Below, piece after piece: positions 25,421 through 34,457 of a stretch of DNA of 64,000 bases (within the stretch, counting starts at the first letter, position 1; every line of letters starts with the position of its first letter). Source of the stretch: Pedobacter westerhofensis (lineage in GTDB: Bacteria; Bacteroidota; Bacteroidia; Sphingobacteriales; Sphingobacteriaceae); contig NZ_FXTN01000014.1 in the NCBI RefSeq assembly GCF_900182595.1, forward strand, positions 62,001 to 126,000, read 5' to 3'. The position numbers were made by a program, and so were the translations under genes. The notes under the pieces were generated by a model. The model had not been told where the DNA came from, searched no databases, and saw nothing but the letters and a program-made list of their open reading frames with translations.

Positions 25421-28140
25421 ATGAAAAAAATCTATGAAAAGATTGTTTCTTGCTCCGCTATTTTCTTTGGAGCCCTCATTTTATCCTTTGATACTTCCGC
25501 GCAAACCATTATCAAGGGTAAAGTAACAGATGCCGAAAGTACCTTGTTGCCTGGCGTTTCAGTTATTCCTTCCAAAGGTGCCGCTGCAGTAACTGCTTCT
25601 GATGGTGCTTATTCCCTTAACCTGCCTGATGGTACTTATACCTTAGCTTTTTCAATGGTTGGTTATAAAAGGATCATCAAAACCGTTGTTCTCAAAGGAA
25701 TACCTGTTGTTCTCGATGTACAAATGGAAGAATCGGGCAACCAGCTGAACGAAGTAGTGGTTTCACAGGTAGCCGGGCCTCTAAACGAACGCTCACTGAC
25801 AGCCCGGTGCCTATTGATATTATCGGTGCTGCAGACCTTAAAAGTACAGGTCAGCTTACCTTCGACAAAGCCCTGCAATCAAAAGTGCCTTCATTTAATA
25901 CGGTAAACACGCCGGTAAATGATGCGACTTCCCTGCTTGATCCATATGAAATCAGAAATATGGGCCCCAGCCGTACGCTGATCCTGATCAATGGAAAAAG
26001 GAAAAACTCCAGCGCATTAACTTATATTCAGACCTCTCCGGGAAGGGGCGAGAGCGGTGCAGATATATCTGCAATCCCTACAGATGCCATCAAACGTGTA
26101 GAGATCCTTCGCGACGGTGCTTCTGCCCAATACGGATCTGATGCCATTGCCGGCGTAATGAATATCATACTGAAAGACAGATTTGACTATGGATCTGTTA
26201 CGGTTAACTCCGGCATTACCCACAAGGGCGATGGTGAAATGATTGGCTTCAGTGTAAATAACGGTGCAAACTTTGGCGACAAAGGCTATGTGAATTATAC
26301 AATTGATATGCAGCATACCAATATGGCTAACCGTCCCGGTAAGGTAGACGCAGCCGCAGAAGCGGATGCAAACCTGGGCTTTGGGGTTTCGCTCAGTACC
26401 GTAAATGCTTTTTTGGCGGCATATCCCGATGCTAAAAACATCAATGCTTCTCCAGAAAATTCGTCGGCAAAGTTCCTGGTGAACGGTGCTATCCCTATTT
26501 CTGAAAGTACAGAATTTTATTATAACGTTGCCTATATCTATAAAAAGGTAAACAGTTTTGCCAACTACCGTACACCATACTGGCGTGATACGGATTTTGG
26601 CTTGCTACATGAGGCGGGTTCGCCATACCTGGGTTATGGGCCAACCTTTGAGGGAGATCTAAAAGATTATAATGCTACTGTTGGTTTTCGTTCTGTAAGT
26701 AATGGCTGGAAAACTGATGTCAGTTTTACCACCGGCGGTAATCATCAGCTCTACACAGTAAATAATACATTAAACCGGGGCCTTGGCGCTTCCAGCCCGA
26801 TCAGCTTTAAGCCCGGAGGTTTTGATTTTACCAACAACATCGGTAATATTGATATTTCCAAGGCGGTTGGCGATAAGCTCAATGTTGCTTTCGGGTCTGA
26901 GTTCAGACAGGAAAACTTTACCATTATTGCAGGCGATACAGCTTCTTATGTAGCCGGCGGTGCCGATTCCTTTCCTGGATATGGGGCAAATAATGCGCTC
27001 ACCGCCACGCGCTATAACATCGGAGGTTATGCCGATCTGAGTTATGATATTACCAAACAATTCCTGATCAACGGAACTGCAAGGGTAGAAAAATATAGTG
27101 ATTTCGGAAATGCCTTTGTCTGGAAAGGAAGTACAAGGTATAAAATGTTAGATGATAAACTGACCCTGCGGGGTTCAGTATCTACAGGCTTCAGGGCTCC
27201 CTCGCTGCAGCAGATCAACCTGCAGATCGCGCAGGCCAGTTTCGTGCCGGGCGAAGGCATTCAGACCAAGGGACTGGTAAACAACAACAGCCCTCAGTCC
27301 AGATTACTGGGAGTGCCAAAATTAAAGGCAGAAAAATCCCTCAACTATACTGCCGGATTGGGAGTAAGCCCAACGGATAATTTTAGTGTTACCCTGGATT
27401 ATTACAACATTAGGGTAAAGAACCGTATTGTACTGAGTTCTGAAATTGGTCACACCGATGATCCTACAGCACCGGGGCTTGATCAGGTACTCAATGACAA
27501 TGGTATTGTCGCCGTAAGCTTTTTTGTAAATGGTATTGATACCCGCACCCAGGGATTTGATTTTGTTTCCAGCTACCGCAGTATCAAGGTTGGAAGAGGA
27601 GTGCTTGGGCTTAGTCTCGCAGCAAACTACACTGCACAAAACAAAGCATTGGCAATCAAAAATCCGCCGCTGATCGCTGCTGCCGGACAAACTGTGGTTG
27701 ACCAGACCCAGCTTGCCTTATTGCTTTCTTCGCGTCCCAAGTCAAAAGTGATCTTTGGCGGTGACTACAGGATCGGAAAAGTTTCTCTCAACCTCAACAA
27801 TACGGTAGTTGGCCCTACAACTTTCCACCAGAGCGGGCTCAGTGAAAACCTGGATACCAAATTTACAACCAGGGTGTTAACGGATCTTGGCGGCACGGTT
27901 ACCTTACTTAAAAATGTTACGCTGGCAGTAAATGCACAGAATATTTTCAATGTTCTTCCGCAATGGAAATTCAAAGCCCTGAACGCAGCAGGGGAAGCAG
28001 AATTGCAGGATCCTGCAGCAGTCTTCAACTATACAAACTTATTAACCTTCAACGGAAGGTACTCCACCACCACATATGATGGCTCGCAGTTCAGCCAGCT
28101 GGGCGCTACTTTTGTAGCCAGCCTGAAAGTTACTTTTTAA
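25421..28140 (+). pseudogene. TonB-dependent receptor with a frameshift
   Basis: The 5' part, from the ATG at 25421 (signal peptide ending near TSAQ, then a carboxypeptidase-regulatory-like domain and LNEVVVSQVAG), and the 3' part (plug beginning SPVPIDIIGAADLKSTGQ, barrel ending in VASLKVTF) lie in different frames. They meet near 25799-25806: reading continues as T then SPVPIDII only if one base is added after CTGAC. The whole length of 2720 bases is one short of a multiple of three. The join falls exactly between two domains that always go together, so this is one receptor of about 906 residues. Causes could be a real inactivating deletion, a phase-variable or recoded site, or a sequencing error; the site is not homopolymeric. 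Confidence 0.85.
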
Positions 28141-28163
28141 GCATACTGTGATTAACCTCTCGC

Positions 28164-28197
28164 AACGGCCTGTTTCCAAATCCGGATTCAGGCCGTT
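28164..28197 (+). terminator. Hairpin after the frameshifted receptor
   Basis: AACGGCCTG pairs with CAGGCCGTT around a 16-base loop, 23 bases after the stop codon, followed by CTTAATC. The T-run is short. Confidence 0.65.
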
Positions 28198-28267
28198 CTT
28201 AATCAAATTTTCTTCATCTTTGCATATGGGCCGGCAGCCTTTCTACCGGTCGGTTTAATATCGTTTT

Positions 28268-29068
28268 ATGACAGAAAATACAGAGCTTCTGCTCAGGACT
28301 GTAAACGTAACGCGTTATGTTACGCCACTCCGCGAAGGAGGTTCCATGCCTGCAATCGCTGAAGCTGACGACGACTTTTTATATGTACTAAAATTCAGGG
28401 GCGCTGGTCAGGGTATCAGGGCCTTGATTGCAGAGATTATTGGCGGTGAAATCGCCCGTGCCCTGGGTTTTAGGGTGCCGGAGATTGTTTTTGCCAATCT
28501 TGACGAAGCCTTTGGCCGTACTGAGCCCGATGAAGAAATTCAGGACCTGCTCAAAGCAAGCATTGGCCTTAACCTCGCACTGCATTATCTTTCCGGTGCC
28601 ATTACCTTTGATCCCGCAGTAACTGCTGTTGACCCAAAGCTGGCCTCCCAGATCGTTTGGCTGGACTGCCTGCTGATGAATATGGACCGCACACCGCGCA
28701 ATACCAATATGCTGATCTGGCACAAGGAACTATGGCTCATTGATCACGGGGCATCCCTCTATTTTCATCATTCATGGCAAAACTGGCAGGAGCAGGCAAA
28801 ACGTCCTTTTGCCCTGATCAAAGATCATGTATTGCTGCCATGGGCTACAGAACTGGAGCGCGTCAACGAAGAATTTACAGCTATGCTTAGCAAGGAGCTT
28901 ATTCATTCAATTGTTGGCCTGATCCCTGAAGAATGGCTGTCCGCAGAAACTGCATTTGATTCGTCTGCGGCGCACCGCGCGGCCTACGCAGAGTTCCTTG
29001 AAACACGCATTACCAATTCTGAAATTTTTGTAAAAGAAGCACAGCATGCAAGAACTTCACTTATTTGA
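28268..29068 (+). CDS. HipA-like kinase-fold protein
   Basis: A 266-residue protein with the fold of HipA-type Ser/Thr kinases but lacking the HipA N-terminal subdomain and any antitoxin HipB. Visible elements: YVLKFRGAGQG with Lys42 as likely ATP-binding lysine, then WLDCLLMNMDRTPRNTNMLI (Asp133, Asn138, Asp140, Arg141, Asn145, Asn147), which resembles the catalytic loop, and LWLIDHGASLYF (Asp159, His160), the metal-binding segment. Databases often place this family with HipA-like or PI3/PI4-kinase-like domains. It overlaps the next gene (DUF3037) by 23 bases, a pairing found in many bacteria. Its substrate is unknown. Confidence 0.8.
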   Translation: MTENTELLLRTVNVTRYVTPLREGGSMPAIAEADDDFLYVLKFRGAGQGIRALIAEIIGGEIARALGFRVPEIVFANLDEAFGRTEPDEEIQDLLKASIGLNLALHYLSGAITFDPAVTAVDPKLASQIVWLDCLLMNMDRTPRNTNMLIWHKELWLIDHGASLYFHHSWQNWQEQAKRPFALIKDHVLLPWATELERVNEEFTAMLSKELIHSIVGLIPEEWLSAETAFDSSAAHRAAYAEFLETRITNSEIFVKEAQHARTSLI

Positions 29069-29429
29069 GTATGCAGTTATTCGCGTGGTGCCAAGGGTAG
29101 AACGTGATGAATTTATAAATGTGGGCGTGATTCTGTTTTGCGCACGCAAGAAATATCTGACAGCAACTTATACGCTGGATGAGAATCGTTTAAAAGCTTT
29201 TTCTCCAGGCCTGGATGTTGAAGAAATAAGAGGCCATCTGGATAGCCTGATGCAGATTTGTACAGGTGCTAAGAACAGCGGCCCGATTGGTCAGCTGGAT
29301 GCGCCTTCACGTTTTCGCTGGCTGACAGCGATGCGCAGTACCGTGATCCAGACATCCAGGGTGCATCCCGGTTTCTGCAAAGATCCGGAGTCTAAACTGC
29401 AGTTTTTGCTGCAAGAGCAGGTACTGTAA
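29046..29429 (+). CDS. DUF3037 domain protein
   Basis: A 127-residue protein of the DUF3037 family, seen from FEYAVIRVVPRVERDEFINV, then GVILFCARKKYL and the closing SRFRWLTAMRSTVIQTSRVH. The family has no known activity but is nearly always encoded beside a HipA-like kinase-fold protein, as here with a 23-base overlap. The two probably form one system. No signal peptide or membrane segment is present. A 16-bp hairpin follows the stop directly. Confidence 0.88.
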   Translation: MQELHLFEYAVIRVVPRVERDEFINVGVILFCARKKYLTATYTLDENRLKAFSPGLDVEEIRGHLDSLMQICTGAKNSGPIGQLDAPSRFRWLTAMRSTVIQTSRVHPGFCKDPESKLQFLLQEQVL

Positions 29430-29430
29430 A

Positions 29431-29473
29431 ACTGATGGTTCCGGACGGAGAATATCTGTCCGGAACCATCAGT
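29431..29473. terminator. Long two-way terminator hairpin
   Basis: A perfect 16-bp stem (ACTGATGGTTCCGGAC / GTCCGGAACCATCAGT) with an 11-base loop fills the 47-base gap between the convergent DUF3037 and aminopeptidase genes. Confidence 0.85.
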
Positions 29474-29476
29474 AAT

Positions 29477-31981
29477 TTATTTAACGTCATTGATCTTTTT
29501 AACAGCCTCTTCTGCAACTTTAGCAGAAGCATCATCATTCAGCTTCTGACGGAACTGTTTGATCTGGTTCAGCACCTCTATCAACTGAGGCGCAAAACCC
29601 ATTGGCTTATATTTAATCGCCAGGTCTCTGATGATGCCGATTCCCTGCTGTGCGTAAACAGGGTTCTGCACATGGGCTGTCATATAAATGAAGTCCTTCA
29701 GCATGTCATATTGGTCTTGTCCGCCTGCAGTGCTGAATTTTTGATATACATACGGCCATTCTGCATCTGTACCGCGTTGCGAATAAACGGTAATCACAGC
29801 GTCGGTCAGCGCGCCCTGGCTGTCTTTTTCAAAAGACTTTGCAAGCGCTAATGCACCTTCAGGTTTTACTGAGGCTATCGCATTAAGAGAAGCTCCTGCT
29901 ACAGCGTACGACTGGCTTTTCAGGCCTTCCTCATACAACGCTGCCTGCAGCTCAGCACCTTTGGAGGCGCCCACAACATTAATTGCTGCAGCTTTAACCA
30001 GGGTATTGTCGTCCGTTTTTGCAAGTTTAAGGATCACCGGCAGGGCAGCATCACTCAAAGCAGTATTGCTTGGGTCAATCAAATTCAGTGTCTTCAGGCG
30101 TAAGCCGTAATATTTATCCTGCAGGGCGGCAAGCATAATTTTCTGTGCCGTCTGGTCTGTAGGTTTTGCCGCTGCGGCTTCTATCGCCTCCAGTCTGTCC
30201 ATGTATAATGGCGCATGCTGATACTGGAACAAAAACTCTTCCAGGGATTTGTTGTCAGTCTTTTTGCTCAGGATGATCTTTTCAGCATCTACATTCACTA
30301 GGCTGGGCTTGCTGTCCAGTTTATAGGTTAAAGTGTCAGATTTGCTGTCCATCCAGATCTGCTTACGTTCCTTCGTACCGGCGTTATAAATATCTACAGC
30401 CATTGGCAGCTGGAATGCTTTGCCTTCCTGTGTCTGTTTGATATAAACCGTTTGTGTTTTCGATTTCTCGTCCCATTTGTAACTGATGTCCAGCAGGGGA
30501 TGGCCGGCGCCATAGTACCATTGGTTAAAGAACCAGTTTAAGTCCCTGCCGCTTGCTTCTTCCATGGCCAGGCGCAACTGTTGTGCTTCGCCGTTTTTAA
30601 AAGCATTGGTTTTCAGGTAAATGTTCAGGCCTTTAAAGAATGCCGGGGCACCCAGGTAATGGCGGAGCATATTTAAGATCCTGCCGCCTTTTTGATAAGA
30701 TACACCATCAAAAACATCCTGCTGGTCATGGTAGTGAAAACGTACCAGGTCTTTTTTTGCATTTTCAGGCATTCTCAGATAGCCTTCAAGTGCCTCATGG
30801 TTATGCTCGTCTCCGGCATCCTGACCATATTTATGTTCTGCCCAGAGTGTTTCACTAAAGTCTGCAAAAGATTCATTCACAGTGATATTGCTCCAGCTTT
30901 CGGCAGTCACATAATCCCCGAACCACTGGTGGAAAAGTTCATGTACAATGGTACTTCTGCCGGCATCATAATATCTGTCTGCCAGCTCTCTCGCAGTGCC
31001 CTGCACATATGCACCGTGTACGGTAGCGGTTGTATTTTCCATGGCCCCGCTTACGTAGTCGCGCACTACAACCTGTGCATATTTGTTCCATGGATAATCA
31101 ACACCAAGGATTTTTGAGTAGAACTCCATCACCTCCGGGGTAAAACCAAAAATCTCTTTGGCATAAGGCGCATATTTAGGTTCCAGGTAATAGCTCACCT
31201 CTTTATCGCGCCATTTATCTTTGTAGATTTTAAAATCACCTACGGCCATCATAAACAGGTAAGGAGCGTGGGGCAATTCCATTTTCCAGGTATCTGTCCT
31301 GGTTCCGTCGGCATTCTTTTTTTGTGCGGCCAGTCGTCCGTTAGATAAAGTCACGTATTTGGCTGGCACCGTCATGCTGATCTCGTCAGTAGTCTTTTGG
31401 TTAGGCCTATCAATCGTTGGGAACCATGCTGATGAACTTTGCAGTTCGCCCTGTGTCCAGATCTGTACGGGTTTACCCTTCTCCGTGCTGTCAGGGTTAA
31501 TAAAATAAAGTCCTTTGGCATCCGTAATTGCTGCGCTGCCCTTTACTTTCAGTTCATCGGGCTTTGCAGTATATTCTATAAAAACCGTATAATTTTCAGT
31601 GTTTTTATATTCCTTATCCAGCTGTATCGCCAGCGTCAGGCTGTCATATATGTATTTCAGCGGAATATTTTTGCCATTTTTTACGATGCTCAGGCTTTTG
31701 ATATCCATGCCCTGGGCGTCCAGTCTCAGTGAGTCTGTAGGGTATAAATGAGGCTTGATCGTTACCCATTCCTTTCCATACATCTGGCGTTTCTTGTAAT
31801 TGAAACGAACATCCAGTTTAGTGTGCACCAGGTCGTTAATTTTAGTTGCCGTGGCCCGGTAAATTTTCATCTGCGGATCATCGTTCTTGTCCTGCGCAAA
31901 CGCAGGGAGGCAGGCTGCGGCCGCGGTAGCCATAAGCGTACTGGCTACGATCTGGCGGAAGTTGATAGTTTTAATATTCAT
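29477..31981 (-). CDS. Secreted M1-family zinc aminopeptidase
   Basis: An 834-residue exported metallopeptidase that trims N-terminal residues from peptides. A signal peptide (about 1-29, ending PAFAQ) is followed by the M1 N-terminal beta-sandwich and the catalytic domain: the substrate-binding GAMENTTA motif, then HELFHQWFGDYV with His347, Glu348 and His351, and Glu370 in VNESFADF, giving HExxH-x18-E for zinc. The C-terminal part (about 540-834) is a helical repeat region with HEAT-like units (AALQDKYYGLRLKTLNLIDP, KAAAINVVGASKG). A good promoter lies at 32005-32035. It is divergent from the suf operon. Confidence 0.95.
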   Translation of the reverse strand: MNIKTINFRQIVASTLMATAAAACLPAFAQDKNDDPQMKIYRATATKINDLVHTKLDVRFNYKKRQMYGKEWVTIKPHLYPTDSLRLDAQGMDIKSLSIVKNGKNIPLKYIYDSLTLAIQLDKEYKNTENYTVFIEYTAKPDELKVKGSAAITDAKGLYFINPDSTEKGKPVQIWTQGELQSSSAWFPTIDRPNQKTTDEISMTVPAKYVTLSNGRLAAQKKNADGTRTDTWKMELPHAPYLFMMAVGDFKIYKDKWRDKEVSYYLEPKYAPYAKEIFGFTPEVMEFYSKILGVDYPWNKYAQVVVRDYVSGAMENTTATVHGAYVQGTARELADRYYDAGRSTIVHELFHQWFGDYVTAESWSNITVNESFADFSETLWAEHKYGQDAGDEHNHEALEGYLRMPENAKKDLVRFHYHDQQDVFDGVSYQKGGRILNMLRHYLGAPAFFKGLNIYLKTNAFKNGEAQQLRLAMEEASGRDLNWFFNQWYYGAGHPLLDISYKWDEKSKTQTVYIKQTQEGKAFQLPMAVDIYNAGTKERKQIWMDSKSDTLTYKLDSKPSLVNVDAEKIILSKKTDNKSLEEFLFQYQHAPLYMDRLEAIEAAAAKPTDQTAQKIMLAALQDKYYGLRLKTLNLIDPSNTALSDAALPVILKLAKTDDNTLVKAAAINVVGASKGAELQAALYEEGLKSQSYAVAGASLNAIASVKPEGALALAKSFEKDSQGALTDAVITVYSQRGTDAEWPYVYQKFSTAGGQDQYDMLKDFIYMTAHVQNPVYAQQGIGIIRDLAIKYKPMGFAPQLIEVLNQIKQFRQKLNDDASAKVAEEAVKKINDVK

Positions 31982-32004
31982 TCGATTTGCTTAGTAATAC
32001 ACCG

Positions 32005-32035
32005 TAAAGCTATGAGGAGTATTTATAAAAACAAA
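32005..32035 (-). promoter_or_regulatory. Promoter of the M1 aminopeptidase
   Basis: On the minus strand TTTG (32032-32035) and TAGCTTTA (32005-32012) are separated by 19 bases, seven of eight matches to the Bacteroidota minus-7 element with ideal spacing. It lies 23 bases before the ATG. Confidence 0.65.
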
Positions 32036-32126
32036 CGATGTCGCCGTATAATCGGTTTTTAATGAGCAGATACCTTCAAAAAAAGCCTTTTTATTGTAAT
32101 TAGATGGTAATAAACAAAGTAAAGCC

Positions 32127-32156
32127 TTGGTTTATTATCACTGTTGGTTATCTTTG
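32127..32156 (+). promoter_or_regulatory. Promoter of the suf operon
   Basis: TTG at 32127-32129 and TATCTTTG at 32149-32156 with a 19-base spacer exactly match the Bacteroidota promoter pattern. The leader to sufB would be about 55 bases. The SufR-like regulator encoded at the end of the operon may act here; no clear dyad was found over the promoter. Confidence 0.75.
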
Positions 32157-32215
32157 TACCTGTGCTTATTGAATACCTATCTCAGGGGTGTCCGTAAGCC
32201 TTAAATTGGATAAAG

Positions 32216-33661
32216 ATGGAAAAAGATGATATGATGCTAGATGAGTTGGCAAACAAGGAATACGAGTTTGGATTTGTCACTGACATTGACATGGATATTT
32301 CGGAAGTCGGGCTCAATGAAGATACGGTACGATTTATATCTGCGAAAAAGAACGAGCCGCAATGGCTGCTGGACTGGAGAATGAAAGGCTTCAGGGCTTT
32401 CCAGAAACAGGATATGCCGCAATGGCAAAATTTTGAAATGCCCGAGATTGATTTTCAGTCGATCTCCTATTATGCAGCACCAAAGAAACAGGCTAAATAT
32501 GCGTCACTGGACGAAGTAGATCCGGAGCTGCTTAAAACTTTTGCGAAACTCGGTATCCCGATGTCTGAACAAAAGCAGCTGGCAGGTGTGGCGGTAGATG
32601 TAGTATTTGACAGTGTTTCTGTAAGTACAACCTACAAAGAGCATTTAAATGAAATGGGAATTATCTTCTGTTCCATCAGTGAGGCGGTGAAAAATCACCC
32701 TGAGCTGGTACAGAAATACCTGGGCACAGTAGTTCCCCATACAGACAATACATTTGCGTCCTTAAATACAGCAGTTTTCTCAGACGGTTCATTCGTATAT
32801 ATCCCTAAGGGAGTACGCTGCCCGATGGAGCTCTCTACATATTTCAGGATCAATGCAGAGAATACCGGTCAGTTTGAGCGTACGCTGATTATTGCTGACG
32901 AAGACAGTTATGTAAGTTACCTTGAAGGATGTACAGCACCGATGCGCGATGAAAATCAGCTGCATGCTGCCGTAGTTGAACTGATTGCCATGAAAGGCGC
33001 AGAAATTAAATATTCTACGGTACAAAACTGGTATCCCGGCGATAAGGACGGAAAAGGGGGTATCTTCAACTTTGTGACCAAACGCGGTGCATGCCGTGGC
33101 GACCATTCAAAGATCTCATGGACACAGGTAGAAACCGGTTCGGCCATTACCTGGAAATATCCAAGCCTGATCCTTCAGGGAGATCATTCATCGGGTGAAT
33201 TTTACTCAGTAGCAGTAACCAACAACAAACAGATTGCTGATACGGGAACAAAAATCTACCACCTTGGTGCCAATACCAAAAGCCGTATCATCTCCAAGGG
33301 GATATCGGCCGGACAGGGACAAAACAGTTACCGTGGTTTAGTGCAGATGGGCAGCAAAGCCAAAAATGCACGTAATTTCACCCAGTGTGATTCACTGCTG
33401 ATCGGTGATCAGTGCGGAGCACATACATTCCCATATATCGAATCCAAAAACAATACAGCTACAATAGAACATGAGGCTACCACTTCAAAAATTGGTGAAG
33501 ACCAGGTGTTTTATCTAAACCAGCGTGGAATTGATTCTGAACAGGCCATTGCACTGATCGTAAACGGTTATGCAAAAGAAGTACTGAACCAGTTGCCAAT
33601 GGAATTTGCTGTAGAAGCTCAAAAATTACTCTCTCTTACACTGGAAGGTAGTGTAGGATAA
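32216..33661 (+). CDS. sufB: SufB, Fe-S cluster scaffold subunit
   Basis: A 481-residue SufB protein, core scaffold of the SufBCD complex on which iron-sulfur clusters are built in the cytoplasm. The length and the family blocks are right: SEQKQLAGVAVDVVFDSVSV, the central FVYIPKGVRCPMELSTYFRI, SYVSYLEGCTAPMRDENQLH, RGACRGDHSKISWTQVETGS and the C-terminal ALIVNGYAKEVLNQLP. It opens a seven-gene operon (sufB, C, D, S, E, a DUF59 gene and a regulator) with short gaps. The start at 32216 is an ATG with a suitable leader; no Shine-Dalgarno sequence is seen, as is usual in this phylum. Confidence 0.97.
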   Translation: MEKDDMMLDELANKEYEFGFVTDIDMDISEVGLNEDTVRFISAKKNEPQWLLDWRMKGFRAFQKQDMPQWQNFEMPEIDFQSISYYAAPKKQAKYASLDEVDPELLKTFAKLGIPMSEQKQLAGVAVDVVFDSVSVSTTYKEHLNEMGIIFCSISEAVKNHPELVQKYLGTVVPHTDNTFASLNTAVFSDGSFVYIPKGVRCPMELSTYFRINAENTGQFERTLIIADEDSYVSYLEGCTAPMRDENQLHAAVVELIAMKGAEIKYSTVQNWYPGDKDGKGGIFNFVTKRGACRGDHSKISWTQVETGSAITWKYPSLILQGDHSSGEFYSVAVTNNKQIADTGTKIYHLGANTKSRIISKGISAGQGQNSYRGLVQMGSKAKNARNFTQCDSLLIGDQCGAHTFPYIESKNNTATIEHEATTSKIGEDQVFYLNQRGIDSEQAIALIVNGYAKEVLNQLPMEFAVEAQKLLSLTLEGSVG

Positions 33662-33682
33662 TCTTAAAAAACAAACCATAAT

Positions 33683-34456
33683 ATGTTATCAATAAAAAAT
33701 CTTCATGCTAATATTGAAGGAAAGGAAATATTAAAAGGTATTAACCTCGAAGTAAATGCCGGCGAAGTACATGCGATCATGGGTCCTAACGGATCTGGAA
33801 AGAGCTCTCTTTCTTCTGTACTTGCAGGACGCGAAAACTACGAAGTTACGGAAGGCGAAGTATGGCTTGACGGTAAAAACCTGCTCGATATGAAGCCTGA
33901 AGAACGTGCCCGTGAAGGTGTTTTCCTTGCGTTTCAGTATCCGGTAGAGATTCCTGGTGTTTCCAATATCAACTTCCTGAGAACTGCATTAAGTGAGATC
34001 CGTATTCACCGTAACCTGCCACCGCTTTCAGCAAAGGACTTCCTTAAAATGACCAAGGAAAAGCAGGAGCTGGTAGAATTTGAAGCCAAGCTTGCAAACC
34101 GTTCTTTAAACCAGGGTTTCTCTGGCGGCGAGAAAAAAAGAAATGAAGTATTCCAGCTGGCCATGCTTGATCCAAAGTTGTCAATCTTAGATGAAACTGA
34201 TTCAGGACTGGATATCGACGCCTTAAGGATCGTTTCCAATGGGATTAATAAATTAAGGACTGCAGACAATGCTTTTGTTTTGATTACACACTATCAGCGT
34301 TTGCTTGAATATATCGTGCCTGATTTTGTACACGTACTGTACAATGGCCAGATTGTTCGCTCAGGTACCAAAGAACTTGCACTTGAGCTCGAAGAAAAAG
34401 GATATGATTGGCTGAAAGAAGAATATCACGGCCAGGAATCAATAAATACTAAATAA
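33683..34456 (+). CDS. sufC: SufC, ATPase of the Fe-S assembly complex
   Basis: A 257-residue ABC-type ATPase that binds SufB and SufD and drives shape changes during cluster assembly. Walker A is GPNGSGKSSLSS (about residue 35), the signature is NQGFSGGEKKRNEVFQ, and Walker B is LSILDETDSGLD, with the D-loop and the His switch in VLITHYQRLLEYI. There is no membrane part, as expected for SufC. It lies 21 bases after sufB and one base before sufD. Confidence 0.97.
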   Translation: MLSIKNLHANIEGKEILKGINLEVNAGEVHAIMGPNGSGKSSLSSVLAGRENYEVTEGEVWLDGKNLLDMKPEERAREGVFLAFQYPVEIPGVSNINFLRTALSEIRIHRNLPPLSAKDFLKMTKEKQELVEFEAKLANRSLNQGFSGGEKKRNEVFQLAMLDPKLSILDETDSGLDIDALRIVSNGINKLRTADNAFVLITHYQRLLEYIVPDFVHVLYNGQIVRSGTKELALELEEKGYDWLKEEYHGQESINTK

Positions 34457-34457
34457 G

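Noticed and set aside
25807..28140. A separate receptor starting at the GTG at 25807
   Set aside because: It would lack a signal peptide and regulatory-like domain, which are present just upstream in another frame; a frameshifted single gene explains both parts better.
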